Assembly: GCF_003248355.1 (NCBI RefSeq)
Contig: NZ_QKWY01000002.1
Coordinates: 1-64,000, forward strand
DNA length: 64,000 nt
Direction of reading: 5' to 3'
Source of the DNA: Streptomyces sp. AC1-42W
GTDB lineage: Bacteria; Actinomycetota; Actinomycetes; Streptomycetales; Streptomycetaceae
A program made the translations under genes and the position numbers. Within the stretch, counting starts at the first letter, position 1; each line of letters starts with the position of its first letter. Shown here in pieces: positions 53,701 through 61,700 of this stretch. The notes beneath the pieces are model-generated. The model saw only the letters and a list, made by a program, of their open reading frames with translations. It was not told where the DNA came from and ran no database searches.

Positions 53701-55116
53701 GAGTTGCTGGTGCGCGACGGCGAGGTACGGGTGCCGCGTCTGGTCCCGGCGGCGGTTCCGGCCGATGAGACAGGTACTGCCGTGTGGGACGTCGATGGAA
53801 CGGTGCTGGTCACCGGCGGTACCGGTGGGCTGGGCGCGCGCGTCGCCCGGCATCTGGTGGCCGCGCACGGCGTGCGGCATTTGCTGCTGGTCGGGCGCCG
53901 GGGCGCGGAGGCACCGGGTGCCGCCGAACTGGTCGCGGAACTGACCGGCCTCGGTGCGGCGGTCGCTGTGGCGGCTTGCGACGTGGCGGACCGGGACGCC
54001 TTGGCCGACGTGATCGCGTCCGTGGACCCGGCGTACCCGCTGTCCGGTGTCGTGCATGTGGCCGGTGTCGCGGACAACGGGATGGTGGGGGCGCTGACGC
54101 CCGAGCGCGTGGATACGGTGCTGCGGCCGAAGGTGGACGCGGCCTGGTATCTGCATGAGCTGACCGCTGACCTGGGGCTGTCGGCGTTCGTGATGTTCTC
54201 GTCGGCCGGTGGTCTCGTGCTGGCGGCCGGTCAGGGCAACTACGCGGCGGCCAACGTCTTCCTTGACGCGCTCGCCGCCAAACGTCACGCCGAAGGACTT
54301 CCGGCGACCGCCATGGCCTTCGGGCTCTGGGCCGTGGACACCGGCATGGCCTCCCACCTGGCCGATGCCGACCTGGAGCGCATGCGCAGGGCCGGGACGC
54401 CCGCCCTGTCCGAGACGGAGGCCCTCGCCCTGTTCGATGCCTCTCTCGCTTCCGGTATCGCGGCCACCGTTCCCCTCCGGGTCGATCAAGGCGCCCTGCG
54501 CGCCCGTACCGACGAACTCCCCGCTCTTCTGCGGTCCATCGCACCGCCTGTTCGAAAGCGGGCCGCAGCCGGTACGGCGAAGGGGGCCTGGCTCGCCGCG
54601 CGAGTGGCGGGATGCGACGAGGACGAGCGGACCGGGATCGTCCTGGATGTCGTACGAGGGCACGCGGCGGCGGTCCTCGGGCATGCCTCCGGGGAAGCGA
54701 TCGAGCCGGACCGCGCATTCGGGGAGCTGGGTTTCGACTCCCTGGGTTCGGTGGAACTGCGCAACCAGCTCTCGGCGGTCAGCGGGGTGCGACTGCCCGC
54801 GACGCTGATCTTCGACTACCCGAGCGCGGCGGAGGTCGCCGCGTACATCGCCGCCCGTCTGGTCCCGGCCGTGCCCGTGTCCAGGGTGGAGACGGACCTC
54901 AAGAAGCTGGAGGCCCTGCTCACCACCGACGCACCACCCGCCGGACCCGAACGCGCCAAGCTCGTACAGCGGCTGCGGGAGCTCGCCGGCCGCCTCGACG
55001 AACCGCAGCCGGGCACGGACGTGGAAGCGGGCGACGGGCAGGACCTGGACTCGGTCACCGCGGACGAGCTGTTCGACATCCTCGACAACGAGCTGGGAAC
55101 CCCCGCGACCCCCTGA
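44707..55116 (+). CDS. Type I modular PKS: extension modules 4 and 5
   Basis: 3,469 residues from GTG 44707 with GATGAGG upstream, 26 bases after the previous gene. Coiled-coil docking helix 1-33 (MEQVVAALRKSLTDNERLRE). Module 4: KS 35-445 (DTACSSSL), AT 548-830 (HAFH), DH 900-1170, KR 1350-1540 (B-type VLDD), ACP 1625-1702. Module 5: KS 1725-2136, AT 2230-2510 (HAFH), DH 2590-2867, KR 3028-3217 (VADN), ACP 3308-3384. The C-terminal docking region (ELFDILDNELG near the end) is of the class shared by the next genes. DH4 has Asp in place of Gly in its active-site motif (HVVRDAVLFP, His 935, Asp 939), so its dehydration is doubtful; DH5 is normal (HNVLGSVLLP). Expected chemistry: two malonyl extensions with ketoreduction, one or both dehydrated. 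Confidence 0.95.
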   Translation: MTSTSMEQVVAALRKSLTDNERLREENARLTAESNDPIAIVAMACRYPGGAGTPEDLWRLVAEGVDAVSGFPADRGWDPDVYDPEPGLPGKSYARDGAFLYDAAEFDPDFFGISPREALTMDPQQRLLLEVAWEAIERAGVDPTTLKGSRTGVYAGVMYHDYADGAAGSFVSGRVAYTLGLEGPAVTVDTACSSSLVALHTAAQALRSGECSLALAGGVTVMSTPDMLVYFSGQRGLAPDGRCKPFASAADGTGWGEGAGVLLLERLSDARRNGHPVLALVSGSAVNQDGASAAMTVPNGPAQQRVIRNALADAGLSTADVDAVEAHGTGTRLGDPIEAQALLATYGRGRPADRPLWLGSVKSNFGHTQAAAGVAGIIKMVMALRHGVLPPSLHIDTPSDQVDWSAGAVELLTEAREWSPAGRPRRAGVSSFGLSGTNTHVIVEEAPEEAVASAAPAASAPGEVAAGPAVTPWVLSAKTPAALSAQASRLLTTIDEGRAEDIGFSLATTRTAFSHRAVVLGDRAGALAALAAGEEHAGLVRGVTRAVGKSAFLFTGQGAQRLGMGRELYEAFPVFAGAFDAVCGEVDAHLDRGLREVVWGDDADALNSTAYTQPALFAFEVALFRLVESWGVKPDIVIGHSIGELSAAHVAGVLSLADAAKLVVARGRLMQTLPSGGAMVAVQATEDEVGPILTPGVGIAAVNGPRSVVVSGVESEAATVGEHFASLGRKTRRLSVSHAFHSSLMEPMLDEFRAVTAGLMFNEPRTPVVSTVSGALSSDWQLPEYWVDQVRRPVRFADAVNAAEAFGARTFVEIGPDAVLTALGVASAAEEDSSFVPLVRKRRAEPQSVVGGLGRLYVDGVRVDWEAFFAGRGARRVDLPTYPFQRTRFWLDAVKPGSAPHAHPLLGSVVTLADSGGAVLSGRLAVAAVPWLADHVVRDAVLFPGAGFVELAIRAGDQVGCAVLEELALHAPLVLPEDGAVAVQVVVGAADESALRTVGVYARQEGVPEADWVLHAEGVLAEEIEEPGFELSAWPPAGAVPLALDGAYEVLRAQGLAYGPAFQGLTAAWRLGGELHAEVTLGDDVPGDDYGLHPALLDASMHVALVESVEESDGATVLPFVWKDVRLYADGTSAARVRLSRPTPESLSLEIADASGAPVAAVGGVVGRAMDSAPGGTGSATDPLYRVVWQQAGAATPASGTLQRWTDLPAEGPVTGTVVLDCAPVAVEAGHGLPTAAHTVTVHVLDVVRQWLADQRFAAATLLVVTRGAVAAKDGEPADVRQAPVWGLVRAAQAENPGRFLLLDTDAPEGLPHTGPADEPESAVRDGRALLPRLARVTGPASAEPVWDADGTVLITGGTGGLGALVARHLVTVHGVRHLLLVGRRGAQTPGADELRAELAEAGASVKFASCDVSDRAAVAALLAEVDSAHPLRAVVHAAGVLDDAMLTSLTADRLRAVLAPKADAAWHLHELTRDLDLTAFVLFSSVAGTLGSTGQANYAAANAFLDALAATRHAEGLRASSLAFGLWDTPGGMGTGLGAAELDRMRDAGTPATPADRGLALFDAAVRPGLPASVPVRLDLTVLRAHADDTPAMLRGLVRGPGRRAARGGGTSVLRTRLAGLTGDARAEAVLELVRAKIAAVLGHASGEAIEPGRAFDELGFDSLTAVELRNRLDAETGLRLPATLIFDHPTAEAVASFVLELLDGTPDANREPAQAAAVRAGADDPVVIVGMACRYPGGVTTPDELWRLVADGVDAIAPLPGDRGWDPDVYDPEPGVPGKSYARDGGFLYDAAEFDPDFFGISPREALTMDPQQRLLLEVAWEAIERAGVDPTTLKGSRTGVYAGVMYHDYAGGTAGSLVSGRVAYTLGLEGPAVTVDTACSSSLVALHTAAQALRSGECSLALAGGVTVMSTPDMLVYFSEQRGLSPDGRCKSFGAGADGTGWGEGAGVLLLERLSDARRNGHPVLAVVRGSALNQDGASNGLTAPNGPAQQRVIRQALSDAGLTAAEVDAVEAHGTGTRLGDPIEAQALLATYGQGRAEGRPLWLGSVKSNMGHTQAAAGVAGIIKMVMAMRHGVLPPTLHAGERSDQIDWSEGDVELLTEAREWAPTGHPRRAGVSSFGLSGTNAHVIVEEAPEAPMGSVADEPGSELALTPWVVTAKSAGALTAQASRLLSVTGDHEVADIGHSLVASRSVFENRAVVLGDHVDALAALAAGEEHPAVVRGVAAKGRTAFLFTGQGAQRLGMGRELCAGFPVFAEAFDAVCGEVDAHLDRGLREVAWGNDAEALNSTAYTQPALFAFEVALFRLVESWGVKPDVVVGHSIGELAAAHVAGVLSLADAAKLVVARGRLMQALPSGGAMVAVQATEDEVGPILTPGVRIAAVNGPRSVVVSGVESEALSIGEHFAALGRKTSRLPVSHAFHSLLMDPMLDDFRAVTAELSFNEPRISVVSTVTGLVSSDWQSPGYWVDQVRQPVRFADAVNTAEALGVRTFVEVGPDAVLTALGAGAAGEGTSGFVPLVRRSRPESEALVGGLARVFVGGGRMDWKALYAGAKARTVELPTYAFQRSRYWLEAPTSEGGAVAASGQVALDHPVLRAAVVLPDDGGAVLTGRLSAGTHGWIVDHNVLGSVLLPGTGFVELAVRAGEQLDCGLLEELTLQAPLVLNPLGGVAVQVAVGAADETGRRSVSVHSRADDQPDMPWTRHAEGVLAPVADEAVADALMEWPPAGAEELAVEGAYRDLAEAGYHYGPVFQGLTAAWRLGEELYAEVRLPESAHEDAARFGLHPALLDAAMHVGLLAIPGREDGGQTLLPFAWNGVALHAAGATALRVRVRPVAQQDGLSLTVADEHGAPVLSVESLLSRPVWDQQSGSGAADSLLAVDWQPVALGDGADDSPLPEVYECVVEEEVAADVPGAVRGVLGRALEAVQDWLAVDRPEGAVLAVVTRGAVGAGTADVRQAPVWGLVRAAQAENPGRFVLIDSDGSVPLSRLVALGEPELLVRDGEVRVPRLVPAAVPADETGTAVWDVDGTVLVTGGTGGLGARVARHLVAAHGVRHLLLVGRRGAEAPGAAELVAELTGLGAAVAVAACDVADRDALADVIASVDPAYPLSGVVHVAGVADNGMVGALTPERVDTVLRPKVDAAWYLHELTADLGLSAFVMFSSAGGLVLAAGQGNYAAANVFLDALAAKRHAEGLPATAMAFGLWAVDTGMASHLADADLERMRRAGTPALSETEALALFDASLASGIAATVPLRVDQGALRARTDELPALLRSIAPPVRKRAAAGTAKGAWLAARVAGCDEDERTGIVLDVVRGHAAAVLGHASGEAIEPDRAFGELGFDSLGSVELRNQLSAVSGVRLPATLIFDYPSAAEVAAYIAARLVPAVPVSRVETDLKKLEALLTTDAPPAGPERAKLVQRLRELAGRLDEPQPGTDVEAGDGQDLDSVTADELFDILDNELGTPATP

Positions 55117-55153
55117 CCCCCGGCACCGCTTCACCGGGCGGAACGGGGCCCCG

Positions 55154-55198
55154 GCCGGGGTGCGTGGCGGCTGTACGGCAGCCGCCACGCACCCCGGC
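55154..55198 (+). terminator. 20-bp hairpin between PKS genes 2 and 3
   Basis: GCCGGGGTGCGTGGCGGCTG (55154-55173) pairs perfectly with CAGCCGCCACGCACCCCGGC (55179-55198) around a 5-base loop, 38 bases after the stop of PKS gene 2. The other PKS gene junctions lack anything this stable. It probably ends the first transcript, with a new promoter in 55200-55340. Confidence 0.7.
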
Positions 55199-55356
55199 TC
55201 TTCACGTGTCGGTGCCCCGTCGTACAGGGGCCCGCGGCAGGGGTGGGCTAAGGGTAGGCCGCCCCTCGGAGCGCTCAGTAGCGTTCGAATCCGATCAACG
55301 TTGGACGCCGCGTGAGTGAGTCGCCACGGATCGTCTACCAGAGGGAGTGAGTCTCT

Positions 55357-58300
55357 GTGAGCAACGAAGAGCGACTTCTCGAATACCTGAAGCGGGCTAC
55401 GACCGATCTGCGCGACGCACGCCGGCGGCTGGCGGACGCGGAGCGCCGCCTCGAAGAGGCAGGGCCTTCCGGACGCGGTACCCACCACGACGACCCGATA
55501 GTCGTCGTCGGCATGGGCTGTCGCTATCCGGGCGGGGTGACGACGCCCGAGGAGTTGTGGCGGCTCGTCGCGGACGGTGTGGACGCCATCGGCGAGTTCC
55601 CCACGGACCGGGGCTGGGACGAAGGTGTGTACGACCCCGAACCGGGGAAGCCCGGCAAGACGTACGCGCGCGAGGGCGGCTTCCTGTACGAGGCCCCGGA
55701 GTTCGATCCGGTGTTCTTCGGGATCAGCCCCAACGAGGCCGTGGTGACGGACCCGCAGCAGCGGCTGCTGCTTGAGGTGTCGTGGGAGGCGATCGAGCGG
55801 GCCGGGATCGATCCGACGACGCTCAAGGGTTCGTCGACCGGTGTGTTCGCCGGGGTGATGTATCACGACTACGCGCTCGGCGCGGAGCCCGGATCGACCA
55901 CGGCCGGCAGTGTGGTGTCGGGCCGGGTGGCGTACACGCTGGGGCTCGAAGGGCCTGCGGTCAGCGTGGACACGGCGTGCTCGTCGTCGCTGGTGGCGCT
56001 GCACATGGCGGCGCAGGCGCTGCGTTCCGGTGAGTGCTCGCTCGCCCTGGCCGGCGGGGTGACGGTCATGTCGACGCCCGACATGTTCGTCTACTTCAGC
56101 ACGCAGCAGGGCCTTGCCTCCGACGGCCGGTCCAAGTCCTTCTCCGCTTCGGCGGACGGCGTCGCCTGCTCGGAGGGCGCGGGCGTCCTGGTCCTGGAGC
56201 GGCTGTCCGACGCACGGCGCAACGGTCACCCCGTGCTCGCCGTGATCCGTGGCTCCGCGCTCAACCAGGACGGCGCCAGCAACGGCCTCACCGCCCCCAA
56301 CGGACCCGCCCAGCAGCGCGTGATCCGCCGGGCCCTGGAGGACGCGGGCCTGACAGCCGCCGAGGTTGACGCGGTCGAGGCGCACGGCACAGGGACGACG
56401 CTCGGTGACCCGATCGAGGCGCAGGCGCTCCTGGAGACCTATGGGCAGGAGCGGCCGGCCGACCGTCCGCTGTGGCTCGGGTCGATCAAGTCGAACATGG
56501 GCCACAGCCAGGCGGCGGCGGGTGTCGCGGGCATCATCAAGATGGTCATGGCGATGCGCCACGGCGTGCTTCCCAAGTCCCTGTACGCCGAAACGCCTTC
56601 GGACCAGGTCGAGTGGGCGGACGGCGCCGTCGACCTGCTGGCCGAGTCACGACCCTGGGTCTCCGGCGGTGCGGTACGGCGGGCCGGGGTGTCCTCCTTC
56701 GGGATCAGCGGGACGAACGCCCATGTGATCGTCGAGGAGGCGCCGGAAGAGGCGGGGGAGACGGTCGTGCGGGCCGCGCTCCCCGTAGTTCCTTGGGTGG
56801 TGTCGGCAAAGTCTGAGCAGGCCCTCAGCGCTCAGGCCGCCCGCCTGCGGGAACAGGTCCTGGGAGGGCCCGACCACACCGATGCGGCGGACATCGGGCT
56901 CTCCCTGGCCACCACACGGACCGCCTTCACTCATCGGGCGGTCGTCCTCGGACACGAGGGGGCCGACCACGCGGAGGCGCTGACCGCGCTGGCGGAGGGG
57001 AACGACCACCCTGCGGTGATCGTGGACCGGGCTCGCCGGGGCGGGAAGTCGGCGATTCTGTTTACGGGTCAGGGTGCGCAGCGGCTCGGTATGGGGCGTG
57101 AGCTGTACGAGGCGTTCCCGGTGTTCGCGGAGGCGTTTGACGCGGTCTGCGGTGAGGTAGACGCGCACCTCGCCACGGGGTTGCGGGAGGTGATGTGGGG
57201 GAACGACGCCGATGCGCTCAACTCCACCGCGTACACGCAGCCCGCCCTCTTCGCCTTCGAAGTCGCGCTGTTCCGGCTGGTCGAGAGCTGGGGCGTCAAG
57301 CCGGACGTCGTCATCGGTCACTCGATCGGGGAGCTGGCCGCCGCACATGTCGCCGGAGTGCTCTCCCTGACGGACGCGGCGAAGCTCGTCGTTGCTCGTG
57401 GTCGCCTGATGCAGGCCCTGCCCGCAGGTGGCGCGATGGTCGCTGTGCAGGCGTCCGAAGATGAGGTCGGGCCGATTCTTACCCCCGGCGTAGAAATCGC
57501 CGCGGTGAACGGACCCCAGGCCGTCGTCGTCTCCGGAACCGAAGCCGAAACGCACACCATCGCCGAGCACTTCACCGCCCTCGGACGCAAGACCAGCCGC
57601 CTTCCCGTCTCACACGCCTTCCACTCCTCCCTCATGAACCCGATGCTCGACAACTTCCGAGCCATCGCCACCCCACTCACCTTCAACGAACCCCGTATCC
57701 CCGTCATATCGACCGTCTCCGGCACCCTCTCCACCGACTGGCAGTCCCCCGACTACTGGGTCGACCAGGTCCGTCGCCCCGTCCGGTTCGCCGATGCCGT
57801 GAACGCCGCCGAAGCCCTCGGGGTTCGTACGTTCGTAGAGGTCGGCCCGGATGCTGTTCTCACCGCTCTCGGCGCGGCCTCCGTGGCCGACGAGGAGGCC
57901 GCGCTCGTACCGCTGCTGCGCAGGAACCGGCCCGAGGCAGAATCCCTGGTCGGTGCGGTGGGGCGGTTGTACGCACAGGGTGTCCGCGTGGACTGGGAGG
58001 CGTACTTCGCCGGGAGCGGGGCGCGCCGGGTCGAGCTGCCCACGTACGCCTTCCAGCGCACCCGCTTCTGGGTCGAGGGCCGCGGCACCACCCTCGGTAG
58101 CGGCACCTCCACAGCGCCGGGGGCGGTGCACGAGGTGCCCACGGCCGAGGAGTCGCAGCAGGCTGCGGCCGGGCTGCGGGCGGAGTTGGCGGGGCTCGGG
58201 CCGGCCGAGGCAGGGCGGGTGCTGCTGGCGCTGGTGCGTACGCATGTGGCGGCGGTGCTCGGGCACGCGTCCGTGAGCGTCGTGGAGACGGATCTGGCGT

Positions 58301-58719
58301 TCCGGGACATGGGCTTCGACTCGCTGGCGGCTGTGGAGCTGCGTAAGCGGTTGACCGCCGCGTCCGGGTGCGATCTGCCCGCCACGTTGATCTTCGACTA
58401 TCCGACCCCGCGTGCCGTCGCCGCGTTCCTGGCGGATTGCCTGGCCGCCCAGCCGGGTGCGGGGGCCGGTGATCCGGCCGCCGCGGTGCTCGCGGAACTG
58501 GACCGGATCGAGGACGCGCTGGGCGGCTTTCCCGCCGGAGGGGACGCCGAAACGGTCAGCGCCCAAGCCGATGCGATCACCGCCCGGCTGGAAGCCATCG
58601 TGCGGCGGTGGCGCGACGCACAGGGCGACCCGGTGTCGGCGGGCGAGGGGCCCGACTTCGAAACGGTCACCGACGAGGAGCTGTTCGACGTGCTCGACAG
58701 CGAATTCGGCATCTCCTAG
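55357..58719 (+). CDS. Type I PKS module 6 (KS-AT-ACP, no reductive domains)
   Basis: 1,120 residues from GTG 55357 with GAGGGAG nine bases upstream. N-terminal docking coiled coil 1-45 (SNEERLLEYLKRATTDLRDA). KS 46-463 with DTACSSSL; AT 563-845 with GHSIGE and HAFH (malonyl); ACP 948-1028 with DMGFDSL; C-terminal docking 1040-1120 ending ELFDVLDSEFGIS. There is no KR, DH or ER between AT and ACP, and the linker is too short to hide one. This extension therefore leaves a beta-keto group. The single-module layout with its own docking ends is normal for Streptomyces cis-AT PKSs. Confidence 0.95.
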   Translation: MSNEERLLEYLKRATTDLRDARRRLADAERRLEEAGPSGRGTHHDDPIVVVGMGCRYPGGVTTPEELWRLVADGVDAIGEFPTDRGWDEGVYDPEPGKPGKTYAREGGFLYEAPEFDPVFFGISPNEAVVTDPQQRLLLEVSWEAIERAGIDPTTLKGSSTGVFAGVMYHDYALGAEPGSTTAGSVVSGRVAYTLGLEGPAVSVDTACSSSLVALHMAAQALRSGECSLALAGGVTVMSTPDMFVYFSTQQGLASDGRSKSFSASADGVACSEGAGVLVLERLSDARRNGHPVLAVIRGSALNQDGASNGLTAPNGPAQQRVIRRALEDAGLTAAEVDAVEAHGTGTTLGDPIEAQALLETYGQERPADRPLWLGSIKSNMGHSQAAAGVAGIIKMVMAMRHGVLPKSLYAETPSDQVEWADGAVDLLAESRPWVSGGAVRRAGVSSFGISGTNAHVIVEEAPEEAGETVVRAALPVVPWVVSAKSEQALSAQAARLREQVLGGPDHTDAADIGLSLATTRTAFTHRAVVLGHEGADHAEALTALAEGNDHPAVIVDRARRGGKSAILFTGQGAQRLGMGRELYEAFPVFAEAFDAVCGEVDAHLATGLREVMWGNDADALNSTAYTQPALFAFEVALFRLVESWGVKPDVVIGHSIGELAAAHVAGVLSLTDAAKLVVARGRLMQALPAGGAMVAVQASEDEVGPILTPGVEIAAVNGPQAVVVSGTEAETHTIAEHFTALGRKTSRLPVSHAFHSSLMNPMLDNFRAIATPLTFNEPRIPVISTVSGTLSTDWQSPDYWVDQVRRPVRFADAVNAAEALGVRTFVEVGPDAVLTALGAASVADEEAALVPLLRRNRPEAESLVGAVGRLYAQGVRVDWEAYFAGSGARRVELPTYAFQRTRFWVEGRGTTLGSGTSTAPGAVHEVPTAEESQQAAAGLRAELAGLGPAEAGRVLLALVRTHVAAVLGHASVSVVETDLAFRDMGFDSLAAVELRKRLTAASGCDLPATLIFDYPTPRAVAAFLADCLAAQPGAGAGDPAAAVLAELDRIEDALGGFPAGGDAETVSAQADAITARLEAIVRRWRDAQGDPVSAGEGPDFETVTDEELFDVLDSEFGIS

Positions 58720-58751
58720 CCAGCGATCAGCTGCAGATTGGTTGAGGTTCG

Positions 58752-61700
58752 ATGAGCAACGACGACAAGCTCCGGGACTATCTCAAGCGCGCCACCGCGG
58801 AACTCCAGCGCACCCGACGCCAGTTGTCGGAGGCCGAGGCGCGGGCCAGTGAGCCGGTCGCGATCGTGGCCATGGGCTGCCGTTTTCCGGGGGGCATCGC
58901 TTCGCCCGAGGACCTGTGGGAGCTCGTGGACGCGGGCCGGGACGCCGTCTCGCTGTTCCCGGACGGGCGTGGCTGGGACATGGAGGCCCTGTACGACCCC
59001 GAGCCCTCGACGCCGGGCAGGACGTACTGCCGCGAGGGCGGCTTCCTGCACGACGCGGGGGACTTCGACGCGGACTTCTTCAAGATCAGCCCGCGTGAGG
59101 CGCGGGACACCGACCCGCAGCAGCGGTTGCTCCTGGAGGTGTCCTGGGAGGTCATCGAGCGGGCCGGCATCGACCCGACGTCGCTGAAGGGCAGCCGGAC
59201 CGGGGTGTTCGCCGGGGTGGTTTACCACGACTATCCGGGCGGCGGCGGGACCGGTGGCCTGGCGAGCGTCGCCTCCGGGCGCATCGCCTACACGCTGGGC
59301 CTTGAGGGTCCCGCCGTCACTGTGGACACGGCCTGCTCGTCCTCGCTCGTCGCTCTCCACCTCGCCGTGCAGTCCGTCCGCAGCGGCGAGTGCGCGCTGG
59401 CGCTCGCGGGCGGGGTGACCGTCATGGCGAGCCCGGACTCCTTCGTGGGCTTCAGCCAGGACCGCGGTCTGGCACCGGACGGGCGCTGCAAGTCCTTCGC
59501 GGCGGCGGCCGACGGCACCACCTGGTCCGAGGGCGCGGGCATGCTCCTTGTCGAGCGGCTGTCCGACGCCCGGCGCAACGGGCACCCCGTCCTCGCCGTC
59601 GTGCGGGGTTCGGCCATGAACTCGGACGGCGCGTCCAACGGGCTGACCGCGCCGAACGGCCCCTCGCAGCAGCGCGTCATCCAGCAGGCTCTGGCCTCCG
59701 GCGGCCTCGTCCCCGCCGATGTGGATGCCGTCGAGGCGCACGGCACCGGCACCACCCTCGGCGACCCGATCGAGGCGCAGGCCCTCATCGCCGCGTACGG
59801 GCGCGAGCGGGCCGCGGACCGGCCGCTGTGGCTGGGCTCGTTCAAGTCGAACATCGGCCACGCCCAGGCGGCCGCCGGTGTCGGCGGGGTGATCAAGATG
59901 GTGCAGGCGATGAAGGCGGGCGTCCTGCCGCGCACCCTGCATGTGGACGAGCCGAGCCCCCATGTGGACTGGAGCGCCGGCAGCGTACGCCTGCTGACCG
60001 AGCCCGTCGCGTGGCCGGACCTGGGGCGTGCCAAGCGGGCCGGGGTGTCGTCGTTCGGGCTGAGCGGCACGAACGTCCATGTGATCGTGGAAGAAGCACC
60101 GGCTGCGGCCGATTCACCGGCCGCAGCCGTTTCCGCCACTGACGCGGAGGGTACGGCGAAGGGCACCGCCGCCGGGGAGCGCCCGGTTAAGAGCCCTGCC
60201 GCGGGGGAAGACGCGGCGTCGGACGCCGCCGACAGCGAGCGTACGGGCGAGGGCGCCGTCCCCCGGTTCGTCCCGGTGCTGGTTTCCGCCCGGCGTCCCG
60301 AGGCCCTGGCCGCGCAGGCCGCCCGGCTCGCCGACCATCTGGAGGCCCACCCGGCCGTCCCCCTCGCCGACACCGGCTGGTCGCTCGCCACCACCCGTGC
60401 CGCCCTGGAGCACCGGGCCGTGGTCGTCGCCGACACGCAGGCGTCCGCCGGGCACGCCGATCTCGTACGGGCGCTGCGCGCCGTCGCGGACGGGTCCGCA
60501 GACGCCGTCGTCACCGGCGAGGCCAGGCCCGACGCACTGAGCGCCGTCCTGTTCACCGGGCAGGGCGCCCAACGCCTCGGCATGGGGCGGGAGCTGCACG
60601 CCGCGTACCCGGTCTTCGCCCGCGCCTTCGACGAGGCCGTGGACGCGCTCGACGCACACCTCGACGACTCGCTGCGGGCGGCGATGTGGGGGGAGGACCG
60701 GGAACTGCTCGACGGTACGGGGCTGGCCCAGCCGGCGCTGTTCGCGTGCGAGGTGGCGCTGTACCGGCTGGTCGAGTCCTGGGGGGTGCGGCCGGACTTC
60801 CTGGCCGGGCACTCGGTGGGCGAGTTCGCCGTGGCGCATGTGGCCGGGGTGCTGTCCCTCGCGGACGCCGCGAAGCTGGTCGCCGCCCGTGGCCGGCTGA
60901 TGCGGGCGCTGCCGCCGGGCGGGGCGATGGTCGCCGTGGAGGCGTCCGAGGACGAGGTGACGCCGCTGCTCACCCCGGAGACCGGGATCGCGGCTCTCAA
61001 CGGACCGCGTTCCGTGATCGTCTCCGGCGGCGAGACCGAAGCCCTGGCGCTCGCCGAACACTTCGCGGGCGAGGGCCGGCGCACCAAGCGGCTCGCCGTG
61101 TCGCACGCCTTCCACTCGCCGCTCATGGAGCCGATGCTCGACGACTTCCGTGCGGTCGCCGAGAGCGTCACGTACGCCACTGCCCGCATCCCGGTCGTCT
61201 CCACCGTCACGGGTGAACTCGCCGGTGACGACGAACTGGCCTGCGCCGACTACTGGGTGCGGCACGTCCGGGCGAGCGTGCGGTTCGGTGACGCCGTGCG
61301 CGCGCTCGCCGCCAAGGGCGTCCACACCTTCCTGGAACTCGGCCCGGACGCCGCCCTCACCCCGCTCGGGCCCGACTGCCTGGCCGGCGCCGACGAGGGC
61401 GCGGACCAGCCGGCCTTCACCGCCGCCCTGCGCCGGGACCGCGACGAGGCACGCGTGCTGACGGAGGCCGTGGCGCTGCTCCACACACGAGGCGTGCCCG
61501 TCGACTGGAACGCCTGCTTCACAGCGGGCGGCCACCGCCCGCACCGCGTCGACCTGCCCACGTACGCCTTCCAGCACCGCACCTACTGGGCCGCCGCGCC
61601 CGACACGGCCCCGGCCGCCGCCCCGGCGGACCCCGGCGAGGCCGGCTTCTGGGCGGCCGTGGAGCGGGAGGACGCGGCCGGGCTCGCCGAACGGATCGGG

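Noticed and set aside
55857..56200. KS6 as an inactive KS because of the ASADGVACSEG variant
   Set aside because: The catalytic Cys in DTACSSSL and both His motifs (VEAHGTGT, KSNMGH) are intact; the variant lies outside the active site.
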